Shown here piece by piece: positions 26,208 through 36,137 of a stretch of 50,096 nucleotides of DNA. Position numbers and translations under genes: made by a program. Each line of letters begins with the position of its first letter. Within the stretch, counting starts at the first letter, position 1. The notes beneath the pieces are model-generated. The model did no database searches. It saw nothing but the letters and a program-made list of their open reading frames with translations, and had not been told where the DNA came from. Origin of the DNA: Candidatus Peregrinibacteria bacterium GW2011_GWA2_33_10 (GTDB lineage: Bacteria; Patescibacteriota; Gracilibacteria; UBA1369; GWC2-33-13); the NCBI GenBank assembly GCA_000989565.1, contig LBOO01000004.1:1-50096 (forward strand), in the 5' to 3' direction.

Positions 26208-26882
26208 CTATCTGTCTCGAACTATTAAAATCAATCTGATTAACTCCAAAATAGCTGTAATTGCCGCGGCAACATAAGTTAATGCCGCCGCTTTTAAAAC
26301 TTTGCTTGTCCCATCGAATTCTTGACTATCCAAAATCGAATGTGTTTTTATAAAAGCCAATGCTCTGCTGGAAGCATTAAATTCCACCGGCAAAGTAATC
26401 AAAGTAAAAACAACCGATAATGCGTAAAAGACAATTCCGAATTTTAGCATTCCGAGATTATTGATGATAAATCCTAAAATGATTAAAATTGGAGCCATCC
26501 AGCTGGAAAAACTGACTGCGGGATAAATAAAAGTTCTTAAATGCATTGGATAATAACTTCTGGCGTGTTGAATCGCGTGTCCCACTTCATGAGCTGCCAC
26601 ACCAACTGAAGCTATCGAGCTCCCACCATAAACATCCGGAGATAATCTTAATTCCTTTTTTAAAGGATTATAATGATCAGATAAAAAACCTGTGGCCTGC
26701 TTGATTGAAACATCCTGAATTCCCTCTGATCTAAGCATGGTCTCAGCGATTTCCTTACCGCTGATACCGCGTTTATTGGAAATTTTGGAATACTTGCTGA
26801 AAGTTCTGCTAACTTTTATTTGAGCATATATACTTAAGAGAATCGCAGGTATCAATAATAAAAAACTTGAATCGTAAAACAT
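26208..26882 (-). CDS. YugP-type zinc metallopeptidase, 224 aa
   Basis: An N-terminal membrane helix, a protease segment with GISGKEIAETML, SDHYNPLKKELRLSP and HEVGHAIQHA (HEVGH at 98-102), then three more hydrophobic segments (about 120-145, 150-170 and 195-220). This is the neutral zinc metallopeptidase family of B. subtilis YugP. Active-site HExxH is intact. Presumed to cleave membrane or envelope proteins; substrate unknown. It sits between rsmE and rsmG in one minus-strand run. Confidence 0.9.
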   Translation of the reverse strand: MFYDSSFLLLIPAILLSIYAQIKVSRTFSKYSKISNKRGISGKEIAETMLRSEGIQDVSIKQATGFLSDHYNPLKKELRLSPDVYGGSSIASVGVAAHEVGHAIQHARSYYPMHLRTFIYPAVSFSSWMAPILIILGFIINNLGMLKFGIVFYALSVVFTLITLPVEFNASSRALAFIKTHSILDSQEFDGTSKVLKAAALTYVAAAITAILELIRLILIVRDR

Positions 26883-26937
26883 AGTAATAAATTAATAATT
26901 GTTGCACCAAGATATTAGCACTCTTAGCGCAAGTATG

Positions 26938-27654
26938 CTAGTGAAAAATCAATCTTGAAGCAATGGCGATTCCCGCAGTTTCAGTACGTAAAATCAAGCT
27001 TCCCAAAGAAAAACGAAAAAAATCCGATTTTACTGCTTTCTCAATTTCACTAAATTCAAAACCTCCTTCAGGACCAATAAAAATATTTATTCGTTCATTT
27101 AAATTTAAAATTTTTATTAAATTAGATAAAGAATTCTCTATATTTTCACCTTCATAAGCAATAATATTTTGTCCCAAAGGCTTATTGAGCAATAATTTTT
27201 GAAAATCAACGATATCGAATAATTCAGGTAATATCCCGCGTCCACACTGCTCCGCGGCTTCTTTGATTATTATTTTCAACCTGTCTCGATTTTTTATTTC
27301 ACGCCTTTCGCATCTTTGCGTAACCAAAGGAACAAAACCTCTAACTCCCAATTCCGTTCCCTTTTGCAAAACAAATTCAAATCTGGAAAGTTGTTTAGGT
27401 AACGCCTGATAAATATAAATTTCATTACTGATTTCATTGGAATTTTCTTTTTTTTCTACTATTTCCGCCTCCACTGAATTTTTTTCATATTTTATGATTT
27501 TGCACAAATATTCGAATCCGTTGTTATCAAGAAAAATTATTTTTTCATTATCTTTTATTCTCAAAACATTTCTTAGTTGATGAATTAAATTTTTATCAGT
27601 AATAAATATCTTTCGCTCTTCAATCCAATTTTTTTCAATAAAAAATCTTTGCAT
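26938..27654 (-). CDS. rsmE: 16S rRNA m3U1498 methyltransferase RsmE
   Basis: 238 residues. A SPOUT-class enzyme that methylates U1498 of 16S rRNA. Seen: N-terminal PUA-like part (QLRNVLRIKDNEKIIFLDN), QALPKQLSRFEFVLQKGTEL, IFIGPEGGFEFSEIEKA and the knot FSLGSLILRTETAGIAI. All the family's motifs are present. It lies 9 bp downstream of the DUF3352-like lipoprotein gene, so the two are probably co-transcribed. Confidence 0.95.
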   Translation of the reverse strand: MQRFFIEKNWIEERKIFITDKNLIHQLRNVLRIKDNEKIIFLDNNGFEYLCKIIKYEKNSVEAEIVEKKENSNEISNEIYIYQALPKQLSRFEFVLQKGTELGVRGFVPLVTQRCERREIKNRDRLKIIIKEAAEQCGRGILPELFDIVDFQKLLLNKPLGQNIIAYEGENIENSLSNLIKILNLNERINIFIGPEGGFEFSEIEKAVKSDFFRFSLGSLILRTETAGIAIASRLIFH

Positions 27655-27663
27655 AAATTTGAT

Positions 27664-29697
27664 TTATTTTTTCTTCTTCACAGCTGTTTTTTCTTTTACC
27701 TCGAGTTTATCTTCATTTAATTTTATTTTCACATTAATCATGCTTTTTTCCGCTGATTCTATTTTATGAACTATGGAAACATCATTTGAATTAAGTATCG
27801 CTGAATAAAAATTCATATAAGATTCAATTGAAGCTGTCATTAGATTCGCGATTTCAGGATTATTTTTTTTGACTTCTAAAGCTGCGTCTTCCAAAGATTT
27901 TTTTAGTTTGTTCAATGCTTCATCACGATTTGTATTTCCAATCGCCAATCCAAGATCAATTACATTTTTTAGGTCAACATAGATAGCATTTGTGAATTCT
28001 TCTTTGATAATAGATTCCTGTTTTTCTTTAAGTGTGTTTAAAATTTTAACGAAATTTTCATCTTTATGAATTTCATCTCGGATTATTAAACCTAAATACA
28101 TCAATTTTTTTTCTTCAATTTTACCAAAATATACAATTGGTTCATAAATGTTTTGACTGTTGTTTTCATCTGAAATTTCGCTATCTTCCACTTTAACGGT
28201 TTCAGCTGAAAGTTTAAATAAATCATCATTTATTTTGTCCAGTTTTAATTTCCTGTTTTTTTCTGTCTGATCCTTATCTTTAGAAATTGCCGCGTTATGA
28301 GTAGCGATGGCACTTTCCAAATCTATGAAAACTTGCGACAAATCATCATGAGAGAGTAATAAATTCACAATAGGTTCGTCTTTTGCGTCATTCGGATTTG
28401 GAATAATAAATAAATTTAAATTTATATTTTCATTTCCGGCGAATGTACTCTTCATTAAATTGAATAAAGGTATATCCGATCCGGCGATGGAAATATATTT
28501 GTTAATACTTTCTTTATCAATAATGCCTAAAGCCAAAATCAGATTCTCAACATAATTGATTTGTTTGTCCAAATCATTTATCTCGCCAAAAAACAAAATA
28601 TCCGAAAATTTATTTAGAGGAATAGATCCCTTTTTTGTGGAAGCGACAACATTTAAATCAGGAAACTTAGCGATAACATCAGGATTTTTATACATAGTTT
28701 GTACAAATTCCATTTCATCGCCATTAATTTTTCCAAATTCAGTTGAATATAAAGGTAAATTTTTAATATCTGATTCATTGATTTTATCTATAACAGTGCC
28801 GGCCATGGAAAATGGCAAAGGCGCTGATTTTACGGCATCTCCGATTGTCGCCAATAATCGGTTTACTGAAGCTTGAGAATTATCATAAGAAGCGAAAATT
28901 TCTTCGGAATCTAAAATTTCCTTTAATCTTTTTTGTATTTCTTCATTGTTTTCTTTGTCTGTTTTTAAAATATTTTTGATGCCCGCGCTCTTAAAAGCGC
29001 ATAGTAAATAATCTCCGGTATATGCAAAGCTTGCTTCTCCCCACACCTTATTGATTTGCGCAATCGCATTTGCGTCTTTTATTATCGGACTTAAAAAATA
29101 ATCAGCAAGATTTCCTTTTATATTATAAATAGTTGTGCCATTAACTTTTTCTGATGTTAATTTTAAATTACTGTTTTTTCCCAAAGATTTAACTAAGTTA
29201 TTATAAAATTTTGAGAAATTATCATCGCTTTTTAATTCATTTATATGCACTATATTCAGATTATCAATAAGTTGCTTAACTGTATCTTCAGGATTTGCCG
29301 CGGTTTGCGCTTTTGTGATCAGATTAGTTAAATCAAGAGGACCCTCTTTTGGCGAAACCAAATAATTTACATTTTCCAAATCAGCAAGGATTTCTTCACT
29401 TTTAAATTTAGTGATTTCTAATTTTTTTAAAACTTCCGATAAATATTTGTTTTTCGCCTCTTTAAAAGTATTCGTATCTTTATCCCATGTTTTTACTACA
29501 GGCATTAAATATTTTTCTAAAATTTTATTTGCTTCTTCTGTTTCTCTAAGCTTGGTAAACGTACCGATATCATTGCTTAAATATGTGGAAATGTCTTTTT
29601 TGCTAAAAGTTTTCGAAAGCAAATCACAACCGGAAAAACTTAATATTACAGCCACAATTAAAACTAGCGAAACAAACTTTGTTAGATTTTTTTTCAT
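27664..29697 (-). CDS. Large lipoprotein, DUF3352-like, 677 aa
   Basis: Lipobox SFSGC with Cys24 after a hydrophobic signal. The body alternates helix-rich and beta-rich parts and has YLSNDIGTFTKL, TTIYNIKGNLADYF, WGEASFAYTGDYLLCAF and a long Lys/Glu-rich C-terminus ending in KKKK. Layout and length resemble DUF3352 proteins, which have no known function; this is a tentative match. It is the first gene of a minus-strand run leading into rsmE. Confidence 0.6.
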   Translation of the reverse strand: MKKNLTKFVSLVLIVAVILSFSGCDLLSKTFSKKDISTYLSNDIGTFTKLRETEEANKILEKYLMPVVKTWDKDTNTFKEAKNKYLSEVLKKLEITKFKSEEILADLENVNYLVSPKEGPLDLTNLITKAQTAANPEDTVKQLIDNLNIVHINELKSDDNFSKFYNNLVKSLGKNSNLKLTSEKVNGTTIYNIKGNLADYFLSPIIKDANAIAQINKVWGEASFAYTGDYLLCAFKSAGIKNILKTDKENNEEIQKRLKEILDSEEIFASYDNSQASVNRLLATIGDAVKSAPLPFSMAGTVIDKINESDIKNLPLYSTEFGKINGDEMEFVQTMYKNPDVIAKFPDLNVVASTKKGSIPLNKFSDILFFGEINDLDKQINYVENLILALGIIDKESINKYISIAGSDIPLFNLMKSTFAGNENINLNLFIIPNPNDAKDEPIVNLLLSHDDLSQVFIDLESAIATHNAAISKDKDQTEKNRKLKLDKINDDLFKLSAETVKVEDSEISDENNSQNIYEPIVYFGKIEEKKLMYLGLIIRDEIHKDENFVKILNTLKEKQESIIKEEFTNAIYVDLKNVIDLGLAIGNTNRDEALNKLKKSLEDAALEVKKNNPEIANLMTASIESYMNFYSAILNSNDVSIVHKIESAEKSMINVKIKLNEDKLEVKEKTAVKKKK

Positions 29698-29817
29698 TTT
29701 GAAAGTTAAAAAAGATAATCAATTAATATTTAACAAATTACATTTTCAGTGTCAAAAGATAAAAAAATATTATAGAATTAATAAAGGTTTTCCTAATTTC
29801 TCATTTTTTACCCGCAT

Positions 29818-30774
29818 ATGCCCGCACTGGCAATTATAATTCCAACTTATAATAGAAAAAAAATTCTTTTAAAGAATCTGAAATCAATTGAAAAACAACA
29901 AAAAATCAATTTCAGAGATTTTGAAGTCATAATTGTTGACGATGGTTCCACTGATCAGACGTATGAGTATTTAAAAGATAATAAATTTTCTTTTGATTTC
30001 CGGATATATAAAAAAACAAATGAAGGGCAGGGGATAGCCCGCAATTTTGCGCTGGAAAAAACAAAAGCTGATATTATTGCATTTATAGGGGATGATATTA
30101 TCCTTGATTCGAATTTTATTTTTGAACACCTTTCAACACACAAAAAATATCCAAAAGAAAATCACGCGGTACTTGGTTTTATGGATTGGCATAAAGATGT
30201 AAAAAAAACAGAATTTATCAAATGGCTCACTAATGGCTCAAATATTCTCGGTAAATTCGGAGGCCATCAATTTGCTTATGAAAAATTGAAAAATAAAGAA
30301 ACCGCCGACTATAATTTTTTTTATACATCTAATATCTCTTTAAAAAGAAAATTATTGGAAAAAGAAAAATTCGATCCCGATTTTTCATCTTATGGATGGG
30401 AAGATATTGAGTTGGGATATAGATTGTATAAAAAACATGATTTAACATTGCACTATAATAAAAATGCTATCGGTTATCATTTACATCAAATAAATGAAGA
30501 AAGTTTGCGCGACCGAATGTTCATGATTGGCAAGTCCTCACATATAATCCAAAAAAAACATCCCGAATTAAAAAAAGTGCCTGGCATATTTAAAAGAATT
30601 ATTTTTTTCTTCCTCTCTAATCAAATAACCATTTTATTTTTAAAATTACTAAAAAAAATATTTCCAACTATTTTTACAAACCTATATTTCTACGCCTTGT
30701 CAAAAAGGTATTTTATGGAAGGAGTTGCCTCCGGATCATCCTTCAACTATAATCAGATTAAATTTTTAATATAA
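29818..30774 (+). CDS. Family 2 glycosyltransferase, 318 aa
   Basis: GT-A fold: ALAIIIPTYNRKK (3-15), VDDGSTDQTY, the DxD-type metal site FIGDDI, then GWEDIELGYRLYKK with the catalytic-base ED motif near 191. A hydrophobic C-terminal stretch (FKRIIFFFLSNQITILFLKL) probably binds the membrane. It transfers a sugar from a nucleotide donor, likely to a lipid-linked surface glycan. It starts a three-gene plus-strand cluster with the solute-binding lipoprotein (6 bp gap) and the O-antigen-ligase-like protein. Confidence 0.9.
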   Translation: MPALAIIIPTYNRKKILLKNLKSIEKQQKINFRDFEVIIVDDGSTDQTYEYLKDNKFSFDFRIYKKTNEGQGIARNFALEKTKADIIAFIGDDIILDSNFIFEHLSTHKKYPKENHAVLGFMDWHKDVKKTEFIKWLTNGSNILGKFGGHQFAYEKLKNKETADYNFFYTSNISLKRKLLEKEKFDPDFSSYGWEDIELGYRLYKKHDLTLHYNKNAIGYHLHQINEESLRDRMFMIGKSSHIIQKKHPELKKVPGIFKRIIFFFLSNQITILFLKLLKKIFPTIFTNLYFYALSKRYFMEGVASGSSFNYNQIKFLI

Positions 30775-30780
30775 AACCAA

Positions 30781-32184
30781 ATGAAGAAAATCTTTTCTTT
30801 TTCCCTCATTTTTATCTTATTGTTGGTTTCTTTAACCGGATGTTTTAAAAAAGAAAAAACAATAACATCAAAAAAACAAAAAGTTGAACTGACTTATTAT
30901 AAATTATTTGATGATGAAACCGATCTTTTGCCGATTATCCGAGCATTTGAAAAAAAATATCCCTATGTAAAAATAAATTATCGCAAATTCACGAATGTTG
31001 ATGAATATGAACAATTGATTATTAATGAAATGGCCGAAGGAGAAGGTCCGGATATTTTTGAAATCCATAATACATGGCTTCCGCGCCATATTAAAAAAAT
31101 ATACCCCGTACCTGAAGACCGGATAAATGTAACTCAATTCAAATCAACTTTTCTCGATGTCGCGGCCGATGATTTAATCGCTTATGATGAAACTGATAAA
31201 AAAGAAAAAGTTTACGCACTACCTTTATACATAGACACTCTCGCCCTTTATTATAATGATGAAGTTTATGAAGAAAAAGTGCCTTCACGCGGAAAACCTC
31301 CATTGATGTGGCAAGAATTATTGGACGATGTATTCAAAATAAAAGTTGAAGATAACAGTTACGAAAGATTTCAGGTGTCGGGCATAGCTATGGGTAGAAC
31401 CGACAATATATTAAGAGGTGTTGATATTCTTGATTTATTGTTTATCCAATATAATGCGCCATTTTACAATAAAGATTTTACAAAATTCACATTTGCTCAA
31501 AATACAGGTGTCAGCGAAGTTGGAAAAATTAAAAATCCATCGGAAGAAGCATTAAACTTTTTCATTAGCTTTGCGCAAAATAATAGAAAAAATTACTCAT
31601 GGAACAAATACATGGCAGGTACATCAACCCCGGAAAAAGAAATTGCCGCGTTTGCGAAAGGAAAAGTAGCCATGATAGCCGGATATTCATATTTGTATGA
31701 TGATATAATGCGACAAATAACAGCTTTGGGTAATCAGGGAATTAAAGTTATAAACAAAGAGAAAGTTTTAACCGCTCCAATGCCGCAGGTTTATAAAGAT
31801 CAACAAAAAGCCTACGCCAATTATTTCGCGGAAACAGTTTCCAGAACAACAAAACATCCGAGAGAAGCTTGGGGATTTTTAAGATTTTTGGTTTCCAAAT
31901 CATCATTAACTGAGTACAATAAATTAACAAAAAGACCGTCAAGCCGTCGCGATCTCATTCAGGATCAAAAGAAAGATCCGATTTACGGAGTTTTCGCCAC
32001 TCAGGTTGGTTATGCAAGAAGCATCCCAAAATATAGTGACAAAATTTATAAACAAATAATGGACAAAAGTGTGCAATCTGTGGTCGAAGGAAAAACAAAT
32101 GTCAGTGATTCACTAAAACTTGCTGAAAATGAAATCAATAAATCAATACCTAAACAAGGATTATATTTTTTTCCGCCTAAGTAA
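30781..32184 (+). CDS. Extracellular solute-binding lipoprotein (sugar ABC type)
   Basis: 467 residues. Lipobox SLTGC with Cys21. The two-lobe family 1 binding-protein fold shows VELTYYKLFDDE, IRAFEKKYPYVKINYRKF, EGPDIFEIHNTWLPR, YALPLYIDTLALYYNDEVYE and AFAKGKVAMIAGYSYL. Relatives deliver sugars or oligosaccharides to ABC permeases. No permease or ATPase gene adjoins it; it sits between a glycosyltransferase and a polymerase/ligase instead. It may hand over a glycan or serve permeases encoded elsewhere. Confidence 0.88.
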   Translation: MKKIFSFSLIFILLLVSLTGCFKKEKTITSKKQKVELTYYKLFDDETDLLPIIRAFEKKYPYVKINYRKFTNVDEYEQLIINEMAEGEGPDIFEIHNTWLPRHIKKIYPVPEDRINVTQFKSTFLDVAADDLIAYDETDKKEKVYALPLYIDTLALYYNDEVYEEKVPSRGKPPLMWQELLDDVFKIKVEDNSYERFQVSGIAMGRTDNILRGVDILDLLFIQYNAPFYNKDFTKFTFAQNTGVSEVGKIKNPSEEALNFFISFAQNNRKNYSWNKYMAGTSTPEKEIAAFAKGKVAMIAGYSYLYDDIMRQITALGNQGIKVINKEKVLTAPMPQVYKDQQKAYANYFAETVSRTTKHPREAWGFLRFLVSKSSLTEYNKLTKRPSSRRDLIQDQKKDPIYGVFATQVGYARSIPKYSDKIYKQIMDKSVQSVVEGKTNVSDSLKLAENEINKSIPKQGLYFFPPK

Positions 32185-32188
32185 ATTA

Positions 32189-33541
32189 ATGGTTTATCTG
32201 AAAGTGAAAACGCAATCAGAAACCTATTTTTCGTTAATTTTGAATTGCGGATTTATTTTTTTGGCATTTATATCGCCATTTCAAATAAAAAAAATTCTTT
32301 ATCTCCCTGAAATTTATTTTTCCGGTAAATTTCCTGCGTTCGAAACGGTTTTTTTGCATATACAGGAGATATTAATAATAGTTTTATTAATACTATTTGC
32401 TTTTTTGTTATTAAAAAATTCAGAAAAAATTCAGCTCAACAATAAATACATATTTTTATTTTTTATTTTTTATTTTATTTTTGCGGAAATTTCACTTTTA
32501 TTTGCCAAAGACAAAATCCTAACGATTCTCAACATTTGGCAGTTCTCGATTCTGATTTTATTATATTTCTTATTGATTCAGAAAGCGCATCTTCTCTCGA
32601 TAATTCAAAATTCTCTGATTATAAGCTCATTTTTCCAAGGGTTTTTAGCTATTTTTCAATATATCGGTCAAAAAAGTTTAGGTTTGCATTTTCTGGGAGA
32701 GCCTCTGATCGCCGCGAATATTTCGAATGTAGCGAAAATAAATGTTGAAAATTCATTAAAAATCAGATCTTACGGAACTTTTGAACATCCGAATATTTTA
32801 GGATTTTTTCTCAGTTTTACAATATTCCTTAATATCCAGAAAATATTTTCAACAAAAAAGGACAACCAATATTTTTATTTCTATTTATGCGCTCTGATAA
32901 TTCAAATAATTGCTTTATATCTAACATTTAGCAGACACATAATTTTTGCTTTAATGATTTCTTTGGCAATTGCTTTCGTCCCGATATGGCGAAAAAAAAT
33001 TAAGTCAAAAATATACATGATATTAAGTATAATTTTTATTCCGCTAATTATATTTATTATTTTTTTTCCTCAATTCCAAGAGAGAATATTCAGTTTATAT
33101 AATCAAGAAGCATTTAATGAAAGAATTGATCAAATTAAAACATCATTTAAAATAATTTCTGAAAATCCGATGGGGGTAGGATATCGAAATTATACAATAC
33201 TATTGCCGAATTATATTAAAAATCAACCGATTAATCCTTGGGATCTTCAACCGGTTCACAATACATATTTGCTTCTCGCTGCGGAATTGGGAATTTTATT
33301 CATTTTAATATTAATATTGCTCATAGTTTTACATATTAATAACTATCTGAAACAGAAAAAAATATTTCAAAATTTGGATATTTATTATAAAACCCAAATT
33401 AAAAAAGCCCTGTTTGTGTCAATCTTAATTTTGTCTTTTTTTGATCATTATATAATTACTTCTTTTAATGCTCAGCTTATTTTAATTTTTATCTTGTTTT
33501 ATTTATCTGAAAAAACAGAAACAGTAAAAAAAATCACATGA
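32189..33541 (+). CDS. O-antigen ligase/polymerase-like membrane protein, 450 aa
   Basis: I chose ATG 32189, 4 bp after the previous stop, over an upstream ATG at 32120 that would overlap the solute-binding gene by 65 bp. About eleven membrane helices. Family motifs: GTFEHPNILGFFLSF in the middle and PVHNTYLLLAAELGILF near the C-terminus, as in Wzy/WaaL proteins that polymerise or attach surface glycans. It completes the glycan cluster. Confidence 0.88.
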   Translation: MVYLKVKTQSETYFSLILNCGFIFLAFISPFQIKKILYLPEIYFSGKFPAFETVFLHIQEILIIVLLILFAFLLLKNSEKIQLNNKYIFLFFIFYFIFAEISLLFAKDKILTILNIWQFSILILLYFLLIQKAHLLSIIQNSLIISSFFQGFLAIFQYIGQKSLGLHFLGEPLIAANISNVAKINVENSLKIRSYGTFEHPNILGFFLSFTIFLNIQKIFSTKKDNQYFYFYLCALIIQIIALYLTFSRHIIFALMISLAIAFVPIWRKKIKSKIYMILSIIFIPLIIFIIFFPQFQERIFSLYNQEAFNERIDQIKTSFKIISENPMGVGYRNYTILLPNYIKNQPINPWDLQPVHNTYLLLAAELGILFILILILLIVLHINNYLKQKKIFQNLDIYYKTQIKKALFVSILILSFFDHYIITSFNAQLILIFILFYLSEKTETVKKIT

Positions 33542-33550
33542 TAGGTTTTT

Positions 33551-34492
33551 TTATTTACCGAGTATAGTCCCGATTATATCTTTTCGTCCATTCACAAATT
33601 CTTTAAAACTACTTGGATTTTTGCCCTCGAGCTGTACTTTTAAGGGAATAATAAATCCGATTGAACCGTAAACTGCATAATCATCATTAACTTTGGAAAT
33701 CATCCCTTGAATGCCTTTTTCTTTGTCATCACCGAATTTCGCTGACAATATTTTTAGTCTTTTTCCATTATAGTAAGTAAAAGTCCCGGGTTCAGGATTA
33801 AAACCGCGTATAAAATCATATATACTCCGCGCGTTTTTTTGAAAATTTATCAAACCCGCATCTTTTTTAAATTTATAACAATAGCTGATATTTTGGCCAA
33901 CTTGGGGCAAAGGCGCTAAAATATTTTCATCCAAACCAATAATTGAGTCGTCAAGTAAGCAAACCGATAAGTTAGCCAATCTCTCTGATAAAGTTTCATA
34001 AGTATCAGTATCTGAAATTTCTTCTCTCTTCATTAAAACAACATCTCCGGCATCCAAATCTTCAGACATTTCAATTATACTGACACCGGTAAATTTATCC
34101 CCATTTTTTATTGCGCTTTGAATTGGTGTCGCGCCCCTATATTTCGGCAATAAAGAAGGATGAATGTTTAAAGAACGATTTTTGGGAATTTTTAACACCT
34201 TTTTGCTTAAAATTTGACCATATGAACAAACCACCAAAAAATCCGGTCGAAGACCTTTTAAAAGATCATAAATGTTCTCAATTCTTTCCGGTTGTAAAAC
34301 AGGAATTTTTTTTTCCATACCTAATATTTTGCAGGGATCTATAACTAATTCTTGTTTGTTTCGCCCCGCGTATTTGTCAGGAGCTGTTACAATGGCTTCA
34401 ATGTTATATTTATTAAAATCAAGCAAAGGTCTATATATATTCGCCGCGAAATTGGAACACCCGACCAAAATCAATGAATTTCTTTTTTCCAT
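33551..34492 (-). CDS. fmt: Methionyl-tRNA formyltransferase
   Basis: 313 residues, typical length. Formylates initiator Met-tRNA from 10-formyl-THF. Seen: VVCSYGQILSKKVL, the catalytic N109 and H111 in LNIHPSLLPKYRGATPIQ, and D148 in EMSEDLDAGDVV. The C-terminal tRNA-binding domain has FIRGFNPEPGTFTYYNGK. It is convergent with the O-antigen-ligase-like gene, 9 bp apart, and divergent from rbfA. Confidence 0.95.
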   Translation of the reverse strand: MEKRNSLILVGCSNFAANIYRPLLDFNKYNIEAIVTAPDKYAGRNKQELVIDPCKILGMEKKIPVLQPERIENIYDLLKGLRPDFLVVCSYGQILSKKVLKIPKNRSLNIHPSLLPKYRGATPIQSAIKNGDKFTGVSIIEMSEDLDAGDVVLMKREEISDTDTYETLSERLANLSVCLLDDSIIGLDENILAPLPQVGQNISYCYKFKKDAGLINFQKNARSIYDFIRGFNPEPGTFTYYNGKRLKILSAKFGDDKEKGIQGMISKVNDDYAVYGSIGFIIPLKVQLEGKNPSSFKEFVNGRKDIIGTILGK

Positions 34493-34615
34493 AAAGTTAC
34501 AATTGATAAAAAGGAAATAAACATTAAAAGAACGCCTCTAAATTACCCGAACCACTGTACTTTCCTATAGTTTAACGTTAACATAATACTAAGTATTGAA
34601 ATATAATCAACCCAT

Positions 34616-34939
34616 ATGAAAAATCGGAAATTAATTTTAAACAGTATAATAAAAGATGAAGTAAGCAGAATCATTCAGGAAAAAATAGAGATAAAAGAAT
34701 TCGGATTAATAACGGTTACAAGAGCGGTGACTGCAAAAAATTTGGACAGTTGTCGCGTTTATGTACGATCATTGATAAAACAGGAAAATCTATTAAATGT
34801 ATTGAATAAAAGAATTTACCATATTCAAAAAGAGTTAAACCCCCGTCTTAGATTGCACAAAGTTCCGAAAATAATTTTTCAGCTGGATGAAAATCTGGAA
34901 TATGTGGATAACATTGAAAAGATTTTGGAGAGAATATGA
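34616..34939 (+). CDS. rbfA: Ribosome-binding factor A
   Basis: 107 residues, family length. RbfA is a KH-fold 30S maturation factor. Seen: VSRIIQEKIEIKEFGLITVT, AVTAKNLDSCRVYV and LRLHKVPKIIFQLDE near the end. It precedes nrnA (88 bp gap), an order found in many bacteria next to infB and truB; neither of those is here. Confidence 0.92.
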   Translation: MKNRKLILNSIIKDEVSRIIQEKIEIKEFGLITVTRAVTAKNLDSCRVYVRSLIKQENLLNVLNKRIYHIQKELNPRLRLHKVPKIIFQLDENLEYVDNIEKILERI

Positions 34940-35027
34940 TTATCTAATGATAATTTGAATTTTCCATTTGCTTTTTTCCAAAAATCCCATTATATTTTTG
35001 CACTAAATTCTCTAGCTAAAAAAGCAA

Positions 35028-36005
35028 ATGGACCAAACTGAAAAACAAATGGAATTTCGAAAAGTAATAGCTCGTATAAATCAGGGTAAAAACATCCTCC
35101 TGATAGCTCACAAAAAACCTGATGGAGACGTGCTTGGTTCAGTTTGCGCCATGGATCATGTTTTAAAAAGAGTCAATAAAAAGCACCAAGCAGCGTGCGT
35201 TGATAAACCGCCGCATAATTTGGAATTTCTAAATTGCGCTGATAAATTTATCCATGAGTTCGATCATAATGACTACGATTTGGTGATAACATTGGATTGC
35301 GGAGCTGATTACATGACCGGATATAATGAAAAATATGCGGATTTATTTAAAGAAAACAAGCATAAAATTATAAATATCGACCATCATCCTTCAAACGAAA
35401 AATTTGGCGGAATAAATATTGTTGACTGGACCTCGGCTTCCACAACCATGATAATTTTGGAATTTCTTGAATTCGCGAAATTTAAAATTGATCCAATAAT
35501 AGCAACATCGTTACTAACGGGGATTTACACGGATACCGGCTCTTTCATGCATTCGAATACAAATAGTAAAGTTTACAAAGCAGCCTCCAAATTATTAAGC
35601 TATGGAGCGCAATTAAGCATTATTGTCAAATATGCGTTTAAATCAATGCCGGTCAATACGCTTCAACTTTGGGGCAGAGTTTTGAATACATTAAAAATTA
35701 ACAATGAAGGAATTGCCATGGGTGTGGCGACAAAACAAGATTTTGATGAAACCGGAACAAAATCCGAACATTTGACCGGTTTGATAGATTTATTGAATTC
35801 CATCCCCGATACCAAGTTCGCGGTTTTATTGAATGAAGATGAAAAGGGCAATGTAAAAGGCTCTTTCCGCACTCAAAGCGACAATATCAATTTATCCGAC
35901 ATAGCCTCGGTTTTTGGAGGCGGCGGCCACAAAAAAGCCGCGGGATTCTCAATCCCCGGACATTTGGAAAAAGAAGTAAGATGGAAGGTTGTGGAGGAAC
36001 AATAG
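35028..36005 (+). CDS. nrnA: DHH phosphoesterase (NrnA-like oligoribonuclease/pAp phosphatase)
   Basis: 325 residues. DHH/DHHA1 enzyme that degrades short RNA oligomers and dephosphorylates pAp. Metal ligands: H28, D32 and D34 in AHKKPDGDVLGS, D90 in TLDCGAD, D118-H119-H120 in NIDHHPS. DHHA1 substrate motif GGGGHKKAAGF near 303-313. All catalytic residues are intact. It follows rbfA on the same strand. Confidence 0.93.
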   Translation: MDQTEKQMEFRKVIARINQGKNILLIAHKKPDGDVLGSVCAMDHVLKRVNKKHQAACVDKPPHNLEFLNCADKFIHEFDHNDYDLVITLDCGADYMTGYNEKYADLFKENKHKIINIDHHPSNEKFGGINIVDWTSASTTMIILEFLEFAKFKIDPIIATSLLTGIYTDTGSFMHSNTNSKVYKAASKLLSYGAQLSIIVKYAFKSMPVNTLQLWGRVLNTLKINNEGIAMGVATKQDFDETGTKSEHLTGLIDLLNSIPDTKFAVLLNEDEKGNVKGSFRTQSDNINLSDIASVFGGGGHKKAAGFSIPGHLEKEVRWKVVEEQ

Positions 36006-36059
36006 AGAGAGACGACAACTCTTTCCCGTTGAAAACCTTCATCATGATCCTACACTGTC

Positions 36060-36073
36060 TCAGTGAGTAATTA
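36060..36073 (+). repeat. TCAGTGAGT element, copy upstream of the 36138 gene
   Basis: TCAGTGAGTAATTA lies 65-78 bp before the ATG of the membrane protein at 36138, in the same orientation to its downstream gene as the copies before rlmE and the 49515 gene. The spacer also has two similar boxes, CTTTCCCGTT and ACTTCCCGTT, on either side. Confidence 0.6.
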
Positions 36074-36137
36074 CTTCCCGTTCTCTTTACTCCAACTAAA
36101 ATTCCTGCTAAAATTTTTCAGATTTAAGAATTGAAAA

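Noticed and set aside
32120-32188. Upstream ATG start for the O-antigen-ligase-like protein
   Set aside because: It would overlap the solute-binding protein by 65 bp and add a polar stretch before the first helix; ATG 32189 fits better.
36006-36137. Possible tRNA or small RNA gene after nrnA
   Set aside because: No cloverleaf or CCA-like acceptor could be drawn; the segment is better explained by the TCAGTGAGT element and the CCCGTT boxes.
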